From positions 124,001-188,000 of the forward strand of contig NZ_JASC01000002.1 of NCBI RefSeq assembly GCF_000622365.1: a stretch of 64,000 nucleotides of DNA, written 5' to 3'. The translations under genes were made by a program, and so were the position numbers. Shown here piece by piece: positions 18,449-28,407 of this stretch. Numbering within the stretch: position 1 is the first letter of the stretch; each line of letters opens with the position of its first letter. The notes below the pieces were generated by a model that ran no database searches, had not been told where the DNA came from, and was given only the letters and a program-made list of their open reading frames with translations. Source of the DNA: Sulfitobacter noctilucae. GTDB lineage: Bacteria; Pseudomonadota; Alphaproteobacteria; Rhodobacterales; Rhodobacteraceae.

Positions 18449-19107
18449 TGCACCGCCTTGCCTGCCCAGTCAAAGAACTGGCCGGTGTCTTCTGTGGTTA
18501 GCCCATCCATCACCCGCAGCAAATTCTCTGCGGCCTCTTCGGGCGCCACTGCCGGATGGCGGCCCAAATACTTCTCGGTGAAAGGCGTGGCTACCGTACC
18601 AGGATGCAGCGCCACGCAAACCGACTTCTTGTGCGTCCGCGCCAGTTCAATCGCGGCGGTATGCACCACCTGATTGACCGCCGCCTTGGCGCTGCGATAG
18701 CTGATCCAGCCCCCGATCTTGTTATCCCCGATGGACCCCACCCGCGCCGACAAAACCGCAAGCACGCCGCGCCCGTCGCGGGGCAAAAGATCATGCGCAT
18801 GCGACAGCACCAACGCCGGACCGATGGTGTTCAGCGCGAATTGATCCATCATCGCCTGCGCCTCGATCGCCTTGATGGTTTTCTCCGGTTCCGCCCCGTC
18901 TATCTCAAGCGCGCCCGTGGCAATGACGATCCTGTCAAATGGGCCTTCAAGCTGACCCAGATGCCGGGCCACACTGTCCGCATCGGTAATGTCAAACCCG
19001 TCTGCACTGCGCGACAGGCGGGTTACGGTCTCGCCCTTGGCAGCACAGGCATCGGCCAATGCCGACCCGATCCCGCCAGAGGCACCTATGATCAATGTCT
19101 TTTTCAT
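18442..19107 (-). CDS. Short-chain dehydrogenase/reductase
   Basis: 221-residue Rossmann-fold SDR: GASGGIGSA cofactor loop (residues 8-16) and active-site YRSAK, with an upstream serine in the LSARVGS strand. Resembles C-factor-like SDRs that often sit next to FeS photolyases in marine bacteria. First gene of the SDR-photolyase pair; starts overlap by 7 bases. The ATG at 19107 is chosen because the Rossmann strand KTLIIGA must begin the protein; the open frame to 19158 adds no family sequence. Natural substrate unknown. Confidence 0.87.
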   Translation of the reverse strand: MKKTLIIGASGGIGSALADACAAKGETVTRLSRSADGFDITDADSVARHLGQLEGPFDRIVIATGALEIDGAEPEKTIKAIEAQAMMDQFALNTIGPALVLSHAHDLLPRDGRGVLAVLSARVGSIGDNKIGGWISYRSAKAAVNQVVHTAAIELARTHKKSVCVALHPGTVATPFTEKYLGRHPAVAPEEAAENLLRVMDGLTTEDTGQFFDWAGKAVQW

Positions 19108-19217
19108 CTCATGCGACCTAGCGGGCCGCGCCGCCGCTTCAACGCAAAAGAATCGCAACCCGAAAGCGCGAGCACGACAAAGCGCAAACTTCCTCTTCCC
19201 ATTTCAAATCACTTGCC

Positions 19218-19231
19218 TATAAATGTCGCCA
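19218..19231 (+). promoter_or_regulatory. -10 box placing transcription start at the leader peptide ATG
   Basis: TATAAA (19218-19223) lies 7 bases before the ATG of the leucine leader peptide, and there is no Shine-Dalgarno between them. The predicted transcription start (about 19229-19231) would make the leader mRNA leaderless. The -35 region is poor, so this is tentative. Confidence 0.4.
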
Positions 19232-19317
19232 TGACACGCACTGCCCATATCACTGCTTTGCCGCTGATTTCTGCGGCCCCTCTGCGTGCATCCCTGCTGC
19301 TGCTAATCCGCCTCTGA
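19231..19317 (+). CDS. Leucine leader peptide of leuA
   Basis: 28-codon reading frame ending 79 bases before leuA. It contains 8 leucine codons, four of them consecutive (CTG CTG CTG CTA at 19294-19305), just before the stop. That layout is the standard sensor of transcription attenuation: with scarce Leu-tRNA the ribosome stalls on the run and the downstream RNA refolds. There is no ribosome site and a -10 box sits 7 bases upstream, so translation may start on a leaderless mRNA, as known for trpL of Sinorhizobium. No protein function is expected beyond the leader role, though a trans role of the free peptide cannot be excluded. Confidence 0.82.
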   Translation: MTRTAHITALPLISAAPLRASLLLLIRL

Positions 19318-19362
19318 GCGTGCCATCCCGGCGCGTCCGCTCAGAGGGCAGATCACCGCGCC
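19278..19362 (+). promoter_or_regulatory. leuA attenuator with competing hairpins
   Basis: Three mutually exclusive pairings: CCCTCTG (19278-19284) with CAGAGGG (19342-19348); a perfect 10-bp stem CCTCTGAGCG (19311-19320) with CGCTCAGAGG (19338-19347) that encloses the leader stop codon; and GGCGCG (19330-19335) with CGCGCC (19357-19362). Ribosome position on the leucine codons would choose between them. No U-run follows the last stem, so the termination mode is uncertain. Confidence 0.7.
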
Positions 19363-19396
19363 ACGGATTACCAAGCAGAAACGAAAGAGCCTCAAC

Positions 19397-20965
19397 ATGA
19401 CCGATACAACCACACAAGACCGCGTCTTGATCTTTGACACGACACTGCGCGATGGCGAACAAAGCCCCGGCGCCACCATGACCCACGCCGAAAAGCTGGA
19501 AATTGCCGGACTGCTCGACGAAATGGGCGTTGATATTATCGAAGCCGGTTTTCCCATCGCGTCCGAGGGGGATTTTGCCGCCGTCAGCGAGATCGCCAAG
19601 AACAGCAAGAACTCCGTGATCTGCGGGTTGTCTCGGGCACAACTGGGCGACATTGATCGCTGTTGGGAAGCGGTGAAACATGCCGCACAGCCGCGCATTC
19701 ACACCTTTATCGGCACCTCGCCCCTGCACCGCGCCATTCCCAACCTCACGATGGATGAAATGGCCGAGCGGATCGACCAGACCGTTAGCCACGCGCGTAA
19801 TCTGTGTGACAACGTGCAATGGTCCCCGATGGACGCCACGCGCACAGAGCTTGATTACCTTTACCGCGTGGTCGAGATCGCCATCAAAGCGGGGGCGACC
19901 ACGATCAACATCCCCGATACGGTGGGCTATACCGCCCCGCGCGAAAGTGCGGATTTGATCCGCAAGCTGCTGGAAAATGTGCCGGGCGCGGATGAGATCA
20001 TCTTTGCCACCCATTGCCACAACGATCTGGGCATGGCGACGGCGAACTCTTTGGCGGCGGTCGAAGCCGGGGCACGTCAGATCGAATGTACCATCAACGG
20101 ATTGGGCGAACGCGCGGGCAACACGGCATTGGAAGAAGTCGTGATGGCCCTGCGCGTGCGCAACGACATCATGCCCTATCAAACGGGCATCGACGCAACC
20201 AAGATCATGAACATCTCGCGCCGTGTCTCGACAGTATCGGGCTTCCCGGTGCAACCCAACAAGGCCATCGTCGGCAAAAACGCCTTTGCGCATGAAAGCG
20301 GTATCCATCAGGACGGTATGCTGAAAAACGCCGAGACCTTCGAGATCATGCGCCCCGAAGACGTGGGCCTGTCCGAGACAAACATCGTCATGGGCAAACA
20401 CTCCGGCCGCGCCGCGCTGCGCTCGAAACTCGAAGACCTCGGGTTCGAGTTAGGGGACAACCAGCTCAAGGATGTCTTTGTGCGGTTCAAGGAGCTGGCC
20501 GACCGCAAAAAGGAAATCTACGAAGACGACCTGATTGCACTGATGCGCACCACCACGGACCCGGAGGAAGACCGCGTTCGTCTGGTTTCAATGCATGTGG
20601 TCTGCGGCACCGAAGGGCCAAATCAGGCCAGGATGACGCTGACTGTCGATGGCGCCGAACAGACCACAGAACAAACCGGCGACGGCCCCGTCGATGCGGC
20701 GTTCAACTGCGTCAAGGCAATCGTGCCCCACACCGCCCGCTTGCAGCTCTATCAGGTGCATGCGGTCACCGAAGGTACAGATGCGCAGGCGACAGTATCG
20801 GTGCGCATGGAAGAAGACGGGCGTATCGTTACCGGACAAGCGGCAGACACCGACACGGTCGTCTCCTCCACCCGCGCCTATATCCACGCCCTGAACCGCC
20901 TGCTGGTGCGCCGCGAGAAGGGCGGCACCGACAAGCGCGAAGTCAGCTACAAAGACGTAAGCTAA
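19397..20965 (+). CDS. leuA: 2-isopropylmalate synthase
   Basis: First committed step of leucine synthesis: acetyl-CoA plus 2-oxoisovalerate to 2-isopropylmalate. Residues 8-280 form the TIM barrel with FDTTLRDGEQSPG (13-25) and the metal histidines in ATHCHNDLGMA; about 390-510 is the C-terminal allosteric dimerisation domain that binds leucine. 522 residues is normal for LeuA1. Feedback inhibition by leucine plus the upstream leucine leader peptide means dual control. Isolated from leuCDB in this window. Confidence 0.97.
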   Translation: MTDTTTQDRVLIFDTTLRDGEQSPGATMTHAEKLEIAGLLDEMGVDIIEAGFPIASEGDFAAVSEIAKNSKNSVICGLSRAQLGDIDRCWEAVKHAAQPRIHTFIGTSPLHRAIPNLTMDEMAERIDQTVSHARNLCDNVQWSPMDATRTELDYLYRVVEIAIKAGATTINIPDTVGYTAPRESADLIRKLLENVPGADEIIFATHCHNDLGMATANSLAAVEAGARQIECTINGLGERAGNTALEEVVMALRVRNDIMPYQTGIDATKIMNISRRVSTVSGFPVQPNKAIVGKNAFAHESGIHQDGMLKNAETFEIMRPEDVGLSETNIVMGKHSGRAALRSKLEDLGFELGDNQLKDVFVRFKELADRKKEIYEDDLIALMRTTTDPEEDRVRLVSMHVVCGTEGPNQARMTLTVDGAEQTTEQTGDGPVDAAFNCVKAIVPHTARLQLYQVHAVTEGTDAQATVSVRMEEDGRIVTGQAADTDTVVSSTRAYIHALNRLLVRREKGGTDKREVSYKDVS

Positions 20966-20974
20966 AAACAGAGA

Positions 20975-20997
20975 GGGGTGGGCGCTTTGCCTACCCC
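20975..20997. terminator. Bidirectional terminator, leuA and VOC gene
   Basis: 9-bp stem GGGGTGGGC/GCCTACCCC (one G-U pair), loop GCTTT, filling the 32-base gap between two convergent stop codons. Confidence 0.65.
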
Positions 20998-21582
20998 CTA
21001 TTCATACGGATTCTTCGGCCCACGATCATCGCTCAATGATTTTTGCGAGCGTTCCACGATCAGCAGTACCGCATCTGCCAGGTGCTCGCGCTCAATCGCT
21101 TTGGCCCCCCGCGAAACCCGCAGCTTGTGGGCTTCCAGCATGACTTCGGCGTGGCTCGACCCGCGTGGCGGGATAAAGGTGTAGCAGGCCAGTTCGATCA
21201 ACAGGCCCAGCGGATCCTTGAAATAGATCGAATGCATGAAGCCGCGATCCTTGACCCCGGAATTCCCGATGCCCCGTTTTTTCAGCCGATCCAAAATCTG
21301 ATCGAACATGGCGCGATCCACCTCAAACGCGATGTGATGCACACAGCCGGGATCCATCGGGGTACGGCTATGAACGGGCTTGCGGTTCTCGTTCGAAAAG
21401 ATCGTAATCAACCGCCCGTCACCGGGATCAAAGTACAAATGCCCTTCGTCCTCATCATCCAAATTGGGTTGGTCAAAGATGAACGGCATGCCCAGCAAGC
21501 CTTCCCAGAAGTCGATGCTGGACTGCCGGTCCGCGCCTGTCAAAGTGATATGATGGACGCCAAGGGTTTGGATTTTCTTCAT
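20998..21582 (-). CDS. VOC superfamily protein (glyoxalase/extradiol dioxygenase fold)
   Basis: 194 residues with two vicinal-oxygen-chelate modules. Metal-ligand histidines appear in GVHHITL (near residue 9) and VHHIAFEV (near residue 90), with a final FKDPLGLLIELACYT glutamate strand. Members act as glyoxalases, dioxygenases or resistance proteins; ring-cleavage dioxygenase-like length but no substrate clue. Start ATG at 21582 has AGGAGGAAAG upstream, which rules out the 7-codon longer frame. Divergent from mreB. Confidence 0.8.
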   Translation of the reverse strand: MKKIQTLGVHHITLTGADRQSSIDFWEGLLGMPFIFDQPNLDDEDEGHLYFDPGDGRLITIFSNENRKPVHSRTPMDPGCVHHIAFEVDRAMFDQILDRLKKRGIGNSGVKDRGFMHSIYFKDPLGLLIELACYTFIPPRGSSHAEVMLEAHKLRVSRGAKAIEREHLADAVLLIVERSQKSLSDDRGPKNPYE

Positions 21583-21666
21583 GTTCTGCTTTCCTCCTAC
21601 CATGCTTTGACCCTCAACCTAGGGCGCGAGCGGCAACCTGCCCAGTGTCGCCAAAGACCCCCTTTC

Positions 21667-21684
21667 GCATGGGTTTTCCCATGC
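21667..21684. promoter_or_regulatory. Palindrome between VOC gene and mreB
   Basis: Perfect 7-bp arms GCATGGG and CCCATGC around TTTT, in the 171-base divergent region. Both flanking genes start away from it, so an operator is more natural than a terminator. Confidence 0.4.
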
Positions 21685-21690
21685 CTATAA

Positions 21691-22800
<1,110 letters not shown>

Positions 22801-22849
22801 TCTTTGCTAGGCTGAGGCAGGCCCGGCACCGGGCAGGAGCGCATCGGAC

Positions 22850-23746
22850 ATGGCAAGCGACCGTTCAAATTTAAACGATTATACCGCTCCCCTCCGGCGC
22901 TTGCTTCTGGTTGTCCTGATCCTTGTTCTGGGGACCATCTTTTTGCTCTGGCGCATCGACAGCCCGCGTGTCGAACGCTTTCGCGCCCAGATCACGGATC
23001 AGCTAATGCCCAACCTAGACTGGGCCATGGCGCCGGTAACGGGCACGGTCAATCTGCTGCGGGATTTCCAGTCCTATCGCCGCCTCGCCGAACAGAACGG
23101 AGAGTTGCGCAGCGAATTGCGCCAGATGCAGGCGTGGAAAGAAGCGGCCTTGCAACTGGAACAGGAAAACGCCCGGTTGCTGGACCTGAACAAGGTGCGG
23201 CTTGATCCACGGCTGACCTTTATCACCGGGGTCGTCATCGCCGATTCCGGCTCGCCTTTCCGGCAGTCGGTGCTGCTGAATGTTGGTGCGCGCGATGGTT
23301 TGGTCGATGGATGGGCCACGATGGATGGCATCGGTCTGGTCGGCCGCATTTCCGGCGTGGCCGAGAATACCGCCCGTGTGATCCTGCTGACGGACGCCAC
23401 CAGCCGTATTCCCGCGACGATCCAGCCCTCCGGGCAGCGCGCCATCGTGACGGGGGACAACACCATCGCACCCCCGATTGATTTTCTTGAAAACCCCGAT
23501 CTGGTGCGTCCCGGTGACCGGGTGATCAGCTCGGGTGATGGCGGGGTCTTTCCGGCCGGTTTGCTGATTGGCCAGATCGCCGCTGACCCCGGTGGCCGTC
23601 TGCGGGTCCGTCTGGCGGCAGATTACGAGCGGCTCGAATTCCTGCGGGTGCTGCGCCACTACGGGACCGAAAACGTAACCGACACCGCGCGGATCATCAC
23701 CGAAGACGGGCCACTGGACGATGCCGAAACGGTGGTCTCCGAATGA
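22850..23746 (+). CDS. mreC: Rod shape-determining protein MreC
   Basis: Bitopic inner-membrane protein linking MreB to the periplasmic wall-synthesis complex. 298 residues: short cytosolic N-terminus, one transmembrane helix (about 17-36), a coiled coil (about 75-110, LRSELRQMQAWKEAALQLEQ) and a beta-rich periplasmic domain with GARDGLVDGW. Overlaps mreD by 4 bases (ATGA), which couples their translation. Confidence 0.95.
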   Translation: MASDRSNLNDYTAPLRRLLLVVLILVLGTIFLLWRIDSPRVERFRAQITDQLMPNLDWAMAPVTGTVNLLRDFQSYRRLAEQNGELRSELRQMQAWKEAALQLEQENARLLDLNKVRLDPRLTFITGVVIADSGSPFRQSVLLNVGARDGLVDGWATMDGIGLVGRISGVAENTARVILLTDATSRIPATIQPSGQRAIVTGDNTIAPPIDFLENPDLVRPGDRVISSGDGGVFPAGLLIGQIAADPGGRLRVRLAADYERLEFLRVLRHYGTENVTDTARIITEDGPLDDAETVVSE

Positions 23747-24282
23747 ATGACCTGTCGCTCACCCGCCTGTGGCTGATGCGTGGCGCTTTCTTGCTGCTGA
23801 CGCTTGTGATTCTGTTCTTCCACCTGCTGCCGCTGGATACGACACCCAGCCGCTGGGCCGGGCCGGATATTCTGCTGTGCTTTGCGCTGGCATGGAGCCT
23901 TCGGCGGCCGGAGTATGTTCCTCCGCTGGTGCTTGCGCTGGCCTTTCTCTGTACCGACCTGCTGCTGCAACGTCCGCCGGGGCTTTGGGCGATGCTGGCG
24001 CTGATTGGATGCGAAAACCTTAAATCGCGCGGGCGTTCGCTGCGGGATTCCAATTTTGCGGCGGAATGGATCGCTGCGGGGTTGATCATCATCGGTATCA
24101 GTATCGGTTACCGGATCATTCTGGCGCTTGTGCTGGTCGATCTGCCCAGCCTCACGCTCAGCCTTTCCGAATTGGGCACAACCCTGCTAATCTACCCCGC
24201 AGTGGTCGCTGTGACGCATTTCCTTATGGGCGTGCGCAAGGCAGCACCGGGTGATCTGGATGCACTGGGCCAGCGGGTCTGA
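23743..24282 (+). CDS. mreD: Rod shape-determining protein MreD
   Basis: Polytopic inner-membrane protein of the elongasome; 179 residues with about five hydrophobic helices and weak sequence conservation, as is usual for MreD. Assignment leans on position between mreC (4-base overlap) and mrdA (12-base gap) as well as on the helix pattern. Confidence 0.9.
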   Translation: MNDLSLTRLWLMRGAFLLLTLVILFFHLLPLDTTPSRWAGPDILLCFALAWSLRRPEYVPPLVLALAFLCTDLLLQRPPGLWAMLALIGCENLKSRGRSLRDSNFAAEWIAAGLIIIGISIGYRIILALVLVDLPSLTLSLSELGTTLLIYPAVVAVTHFLMGVRKAAPGDLDALGQRV

Positions 24283-24294
24283 GGGAGCCGAAAG

Positions 24295-26238
24295 ATGAGA
24301 CGCAATCGCGCTGAAAACGATGCCAACCATGCCAAGCTTACGCGGCGGGCCGCCCTGCTGGGCGGTGCGCAGCTGTTGTTCATGGGGGGGCTGGCCGCGC
24401 GCATGCGGTATTTGCAGGTCGATCAGGCCGACCAGTTTCGTCTGCTGGCCGAGGAAAACCGCATCAATATTCGTTTGATCCCGCCTGCCCGCGGGGAAAT
24501 CTTTGACCGCAACGGCACGCGGCTGGCCGAAAACGTACCGTCCTACCGGATTGTTATGGTCCGGGAGGACGCAGGCGATGTGGATGCGGTGATGGCCCGT
24601 CTCAGTCAGGTGATCGACATCGAGCTTGAGACCTATGAGCGCGCGCTGGAAGAGCTTAAGCGCTCTGCCCCCTTCCTGCCGGTTACCATCGTCGAAGGTG
24701 TTAGCTGGGACGAGGTCAGCAAGGTTAGCGTCAACGCGCCTGCCCTGCCCGGCGTTACACCCGAGGTTGGCCTGACACGGGTCTATCCACGCGGATCGGA
24801 CTTTGCCCATGTGGTCGGGCGTGTGGGCCGCGTGAGCCAGAAAGACCTTGATGCACTGGAAAACCCGGATCAAGTGCTACGCATTCCGCGCTTTCAGATT
24901 GGCAAAATCAATGTCGAGGCACGGGCGGAAGATATGCTGCGCGGTAGTGCCGGCACCAAACAGGTCGAGGTGAACGCCACCGGTCGCGAAATGCGTGAGC
25001 TGGCCCGTCGCGAAGGACAATCCGGCGCTGACCTGCAATTGACCGTCGACGCCAAGTTGCAAGGCTATGTTCAGGCCCGTCTGGGAGGTGAAAGCGCCGC
25101 CGTGGTGGTGATGGATTGCGAAAACGGCGATCTGGCCGCGATCTCTTCGGCTCCCAGCTATGATCCGAACCTCTTTATTGGTGGGATCTCATCCAAGGAT
25201 TATGACCCGCTGCTGAACTCTATCTACCGCCCCCTGGTCAACAAGACCGTGCAGGGGGCCTATCCGCCCGGCTCTACCTTCAAGATGCTGACGGCGATGG
25301 CCGCCCTTGAGGACGGGCTGATCGGCCCGGATGAAACCGTTTATTGCCCCGGTCACCTCGAGGTTGCAGGGCGTAGGTTTCACTGCTGGAAACGTGCGGG
25401 CCACGGCTGGGTCGATCTGGAAAACTCGCTCAAGCAATCCTGCGATGTCTACTATTACGATCTGGCGCTGAAAGTCGGCATCGAGAAAATTTCGGCGATG
25501 GCCAACCGCTTTGGGCTGGGCATCCGGCATGATCTGGCACTGTCTTCCGTGAATACCGGGCTAACACCGACCAAAGCCTGGAAAAAAAGTGCGCGTGGCG
25601 CGGATTGGGTGATCGGCGACACGGTGAACGCCTCCATCGGGCAAGGTTTCATGCTGGCTTCGCCCCTGCAACTGGCGGTGATGTCTGCGCGCCTTGCCAC
25701 CGGACGCGAGGTGACGCCCCGCCTGATCAAATCGGTGGACGGGGTCGAACAGCCTTTGGGTATCGGCGCTGATCTGAACATGAATGAAAACAATCTGCGC
25801 AAAATGCGCCGCGCGATGTACGAGGTGGTGAACGACCGGCGCGGCACGGCATACCGCAGCCGCATCATCGCCGATGAATGGCGCATGGCGGGCAAGACCG
25901 GCACCAGCCAGGTGCGTAACATCACCGCCGCAGAACGCGCCCGTGGTGTGACCCGCAACGCCGATCTGCCGTGGGAACGGCGCGACCACGCGCTTTTCGT
26001 GGCCTTCGCGCCCTATGACAAACCGCGCTATGCTGTGTCTGTATTGGTGGAACATGGCGGCGGCGGATCGACCGCTGCGGCCCCCATCGCCCGCGACGTC
26101 CTGTTGCAAGCGCTGGCAGGTGGAGAGCCACCACTTGACGCCTATCCCACCGGCGACCGCGCCCGCATCAAAAGCCAGCAAGAGCGCCTGCGTGATGTCC
26201 AGCCTCAAGCCGCGATCAAGGGGAACGATCAGGCATGA
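24295..26238 (+). CDS. mrdA: Penicillin-binding protein 2 (elongasome transpeptidase)
   Basis: Class B PBP that cross-links peptidoglycan during elongation, working with RodA. 647 residues: N-terminal membrane anchor (about 22-38), dimerisation domain, then transpeptidase domain with the three catalytic motifs S327-T-F-K330, S382-C-D and K534-T-G. The SCD form of the second motif (usually SxN) is the PBP2-type variant. Overlaps rodA by 4 bases. Confidence 0.97.
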   Translation: MRRNRAENDANHAKLTRRAALLGGAQLLFMGGLAARMRYLQVDQADQFRLLAEENRINIRLIPPARGEIFDRNGTRLAENVPSYRIVMVREDAGDVDAVMARLSQVIDIELETYERALEELKRSAPFLPVTIVEGVSWDEVSKVSVNAPALPGVTPEVGLTRVYPRGSDFAHVVGRVGRVSQKDLDALENPDQVLRIPRFQIGKINVEARAEDMLRGSAGTKQVEVNATGREMRELARREGQSGADLQLTVDAKLQGYVQARLGGESAAVVVMDCENGDLAAISSAPSYDPNLFIGGISSKDYDPLLNSIYRPLVNKTVQGAYPPGSTFKMLTAMAALEDGLIGPDETVYCPGHLEVAGRRFHCWKRAGHGWVDLENSLKQSCDVYYYDLALKVGIEKISAMANRFGLGIRHDLALSSVNTGLTPTKAWKKSARGADWVIGDTVNASIGQGFMLASPLQLAVMSARLATGREVTPRLIKSVDGVEQPLGIGADLNMNENNLRKMRRAMYEVVNDRRGTAYRSRIIADEWRMAGKTGTSQVRNITAAERARGVTRNADLPWERRDHALFVAFAPYDKPRYAVSVLVEHGGGGSTAAAPIARDVLLQALAGGEPPLDAYPTGDRARIKSQQERLRDVQPQAAIKGNDQA

Positions 26239-27374
26239 GCTATCTTGAGTATACGGTCAAATCGGTCCCCACCGGTTTCCGCAAGATCCTGCATCTGAAC
26301 TGGCCTTTGGCGGTGCTGCTGGCGTCGGTTTGCGGCGTCGGGTTCCTGATGCTCTATTCCGTGGCCGGTGGTTCCTACACCCCGTGGGCCGAACCACAGA
26401 TGAAGCGTTTTGCAGCAGGCCTTGTGCTGATGGTCGGCGTGGCGATGGTGCCGATCTGGTTGTGGCGCAACCTATCCGGCGTTGCTTATGGCACGGCGCT
26501 GGTGCTGCTGGTGGCGGTTGCTTTCGTCGGCGACGAACGCAAGGGGTCCCAGCGCTGGCTTGATCTGGGGTTCATTGATCTGCAACCCTCCGAGCTGATG
26601 AAAATCACCCTGGTGATGTTCCTGGCGGCCTATTACGACTGGTTGCCGGCGCGGCGTGTGTCGCGACCCTTCTGGGTGCTCTTGCCTCTGGGCATTATCT
26701 TTTTGCCAACTGCGCTGGTGCTGGAACAACCCGATCTTGGTACCTCAATCCTGTTGCTGGCCGCTGGCGGGGGCATGATGTTTCTCGCAGGGGTCCACTG
26801 GGCCTATTTCGCCGCCGTTATCGCTAGCGCCGTAGGGCTGGTGACGGCCGTGTTCCAGTCACGCGGCACCCCTTGGCAATTGTTGAACAATTATCAGTAT
26901 CGACGCATCGACACCTTTCTCGATCCCGCCGCCGACCCGCTGGGGGCGGGCTATCACATCACCCAGTCCAAGATCGCGCTGGGCTCTGGCGGCTGGACCG
27001 GGCGCGGCTTTATGCAGGGCACGCAATCAAGGCTGAACTTTCTGCCGGAAAAGCATACGGACTTTATTTTCACCACATTGGCCGAAGAATTCGGCTTTGT
27101 CGGTGCGATATCGCTCTTAAGCCTTTATGCCCTGATCATCGTCTTCTGCGTGGTCACCGCGATTATGAACAAGGATCGCTTCTCGTCGCTTCTCACCCTC
27201 GGCATCGCGCTAAACTTCTTTTTGTTCTTTGCCGTCAACATGTCGATGGTGATGGGCCTTGCGCCCGTCGTCGGCGTGCCGCTGCCACTTGTCAGCTATG
27301 GCGGTTCCGCCATGCTGGTTCTGATGCTGGCCTTTGGCCTCGTCCAATCTGCCCACGTCCATAGACCAAGGTAA
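26235..27374 (+). CDS. rodA: Peptidoglycan glycosyltransferase RodA
   Basis: SEDS-family glycan polymerase of the elongasome, inner membrane, partner of PBP2. 379 residues with about ten helices. Conserved SEDS stretches include GFIDLQPSELMKITLVMFLA, the periplasmic loop around GWTGRGFMQGTQS and the C-terminal VPLPLVSYGGS. ATGA overlap with mrdA. Only 3 bases separate it from ghrA. Confidence 0.97.
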   Translation: MSYLEYTVKSVPTGFRKILHLNWPLAVLLASVCGVGFLMLYSVAGGSYTPWAEPQMKRFAAGLVLMVGVAMVPIWLWRNLSGVAYGTALVLLVAVAFVGDERKGSQRWLDLGFIDLQPSELMKITLVMFLAAYYDWLPARRVSRPFWVLLPLGIIFLPTALVLEQPDLGTSILLLAAGGGMMFLAGVHWAYFAAVIASAVGLVTAVFQSRGTPWQLLNNYQYRRIDTFLDPAADPLGAGYHITQSKIALGSGGWTGRGFMQGTQSRLNFLPEKHTDFIFTTLAEEFGFVGAISLLSLYALIIVFCVVTAIMNKDRFSSLLTLGIALNFFLFFAVNMSMVMGLAPVVGVPLPLVSYGGSAMLVLMLAFGLVQSAHVHRPR

Positions 27375-27377
27375 CCC

Positions 27378-28310
27378 ATGACCCTGAACATTCTCTTCGC
27401 CGCCAAGCCTGAACGCTGGGCGACCTATGAAACGCCCCTGCGCGATGCTCTGGCAGATGCCGGCATCGAGGCCGAGCTCGCGCTGACACTCCCACCCGAG
27501 GAGGTCGATTATATCGTCTATGCCCCCAACAGCGATCTGCAGGATTTTCGGCCCTATACGCGGGCCAAGGCGGTCCTGAACCTTTGGGCCGGCGTCGAGG
27601 CGGTGACGGGCAACGAGACACTGACAATCCCCTTGGCCCGGATGGTCGACCCCGGCCTTACACGGGGCATGGTGGAGTGGGTCACCGGCCACGTCATGCG
27701 CTATCACCTTGGGATCGACATAGATATCGAGCGTCGCGATGCGGAGTGGGAGCCCCGCACGCCGCCGCTGGCGTCTGAACGCAGTGTTGTCATTCTGGGC
27801 CTTGGCGCGTTGGGTGCGGCCTGCGCCGAAATGCTGACGTCCATCGGCTTCAATGTGACCGGCTGGTCGCGCAGCCCCAAGACCGTCGAGGGTGTCACCT
27901 GTCTTCACGGCGACGATGGCCTGAAAGAGGCATTGAGCCGTGCGGAAATCGCGGTGTTGCTGCTTCCTGATACGCCCGCGACCCAGAATACACTGAACGT
28001 AGAGACCATTGCGTTGATGCCTGAGGGTGCGCGGATCATCAATCCTGGCCGTGGGCCGCTGATCGACGATGAGGCCTTACTCGCGGCCCTCGACAGCGGG
28101 CAGATCGCCCATGCCACGCTCGATGTGTTCCGGGTGGAGCCCCTGCCCTCGGACGATCCCTATTGGACCGACCCAAAGGTCACCGTTACGCCCCATCTTG
28201 CTGCTGAAACCCGCCCGGTGTCAGCCGCGCGGGTGATCGTCGAGAATATCCGGCGCGGCGAAGCGGGTGAACCCTTTATCAACCTAGTGGACCGGGATCT
28301 GGGGTACTGA
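27378..28310 (+). CDS. ghrA: Glyoxylate/hydroxypyruvate reductase A
   Basis: NAD(P)H-dependent 2-hydroxyacid dehydrogenase reducing glyoxylate and hydroxypyruvate. 310 residues: split catalytic domain around a Rossmann domain with GLGALGAACAEML (about 137-149) and the catalytic-site segments NPGRGPLIDDEAL and TPHLAAETRP (the latter with the active-site histidine). It starts 3 bases after rodA with AAGG upstream, so it is read as the last gene of the cell-shape operon, a metabolic gene in an otherwise structural operon. A strong hairpin follows downstream. Confidence 0.92.
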   Translation: MTLNILFAAKPERWATYETPLRDALADAGIEAELALTLPPEEVDYIVYAPNSDLQDFRPYTRAKAVLNLWAGVEAVTGNETLTIPLARMVDPGLTRGMVEWVTGHVMRYHLGIDIDIERRDAEWEPRTPPLASERSVVILGLGALGAACAEMLTSIGFNVTGWSRSPKTVEGVTCLHGDDGLKEALSRAEIAVLLLPDTPATQNTLNVETIALMPEGARIINPGRGPLIDDEALLAALDSGQIAHATLDVFRVEPLPSDDPYWTDPKVTVTPHLAAETRPVSAARVIVENIRRGEAGEPFINLVDRDLGY

Positions 28311-28383
28311 AACGATACGGGGGATAAAGGTAAATCAAAGGTTTACGCCCCCGTAAGCCATTGGAGCCACTCGCGCTTGAGCG

Positions 28384-28403
28384 GCTGTCCCCGAAGGGAC
28401 AGC
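28384..28403. terminator. Bidirectional terminator, ghrA and M3 peptidase
   Basis: Perfect 8-bp stem GCTGTCCC/GGGACAGC with tetraloop CGAA, between convergent genes and 4 bases from the peptidase stop codon. Confidence 0.75.
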
Positions 28404-28407
28404 GCCG

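Noticed and set aside
19250..20401. 383-codon minus-strand frame opposite leuA
   Set aside because: Antisense to leuA and to the leader region; no similarity to any family I know.
25435..25446. SCD instead of SxN in PBP2, considered as active-site damage
   Set aside because: SxD at this motif is the usual PBP2/MrdA variant; the other catalytic motifs are intact.
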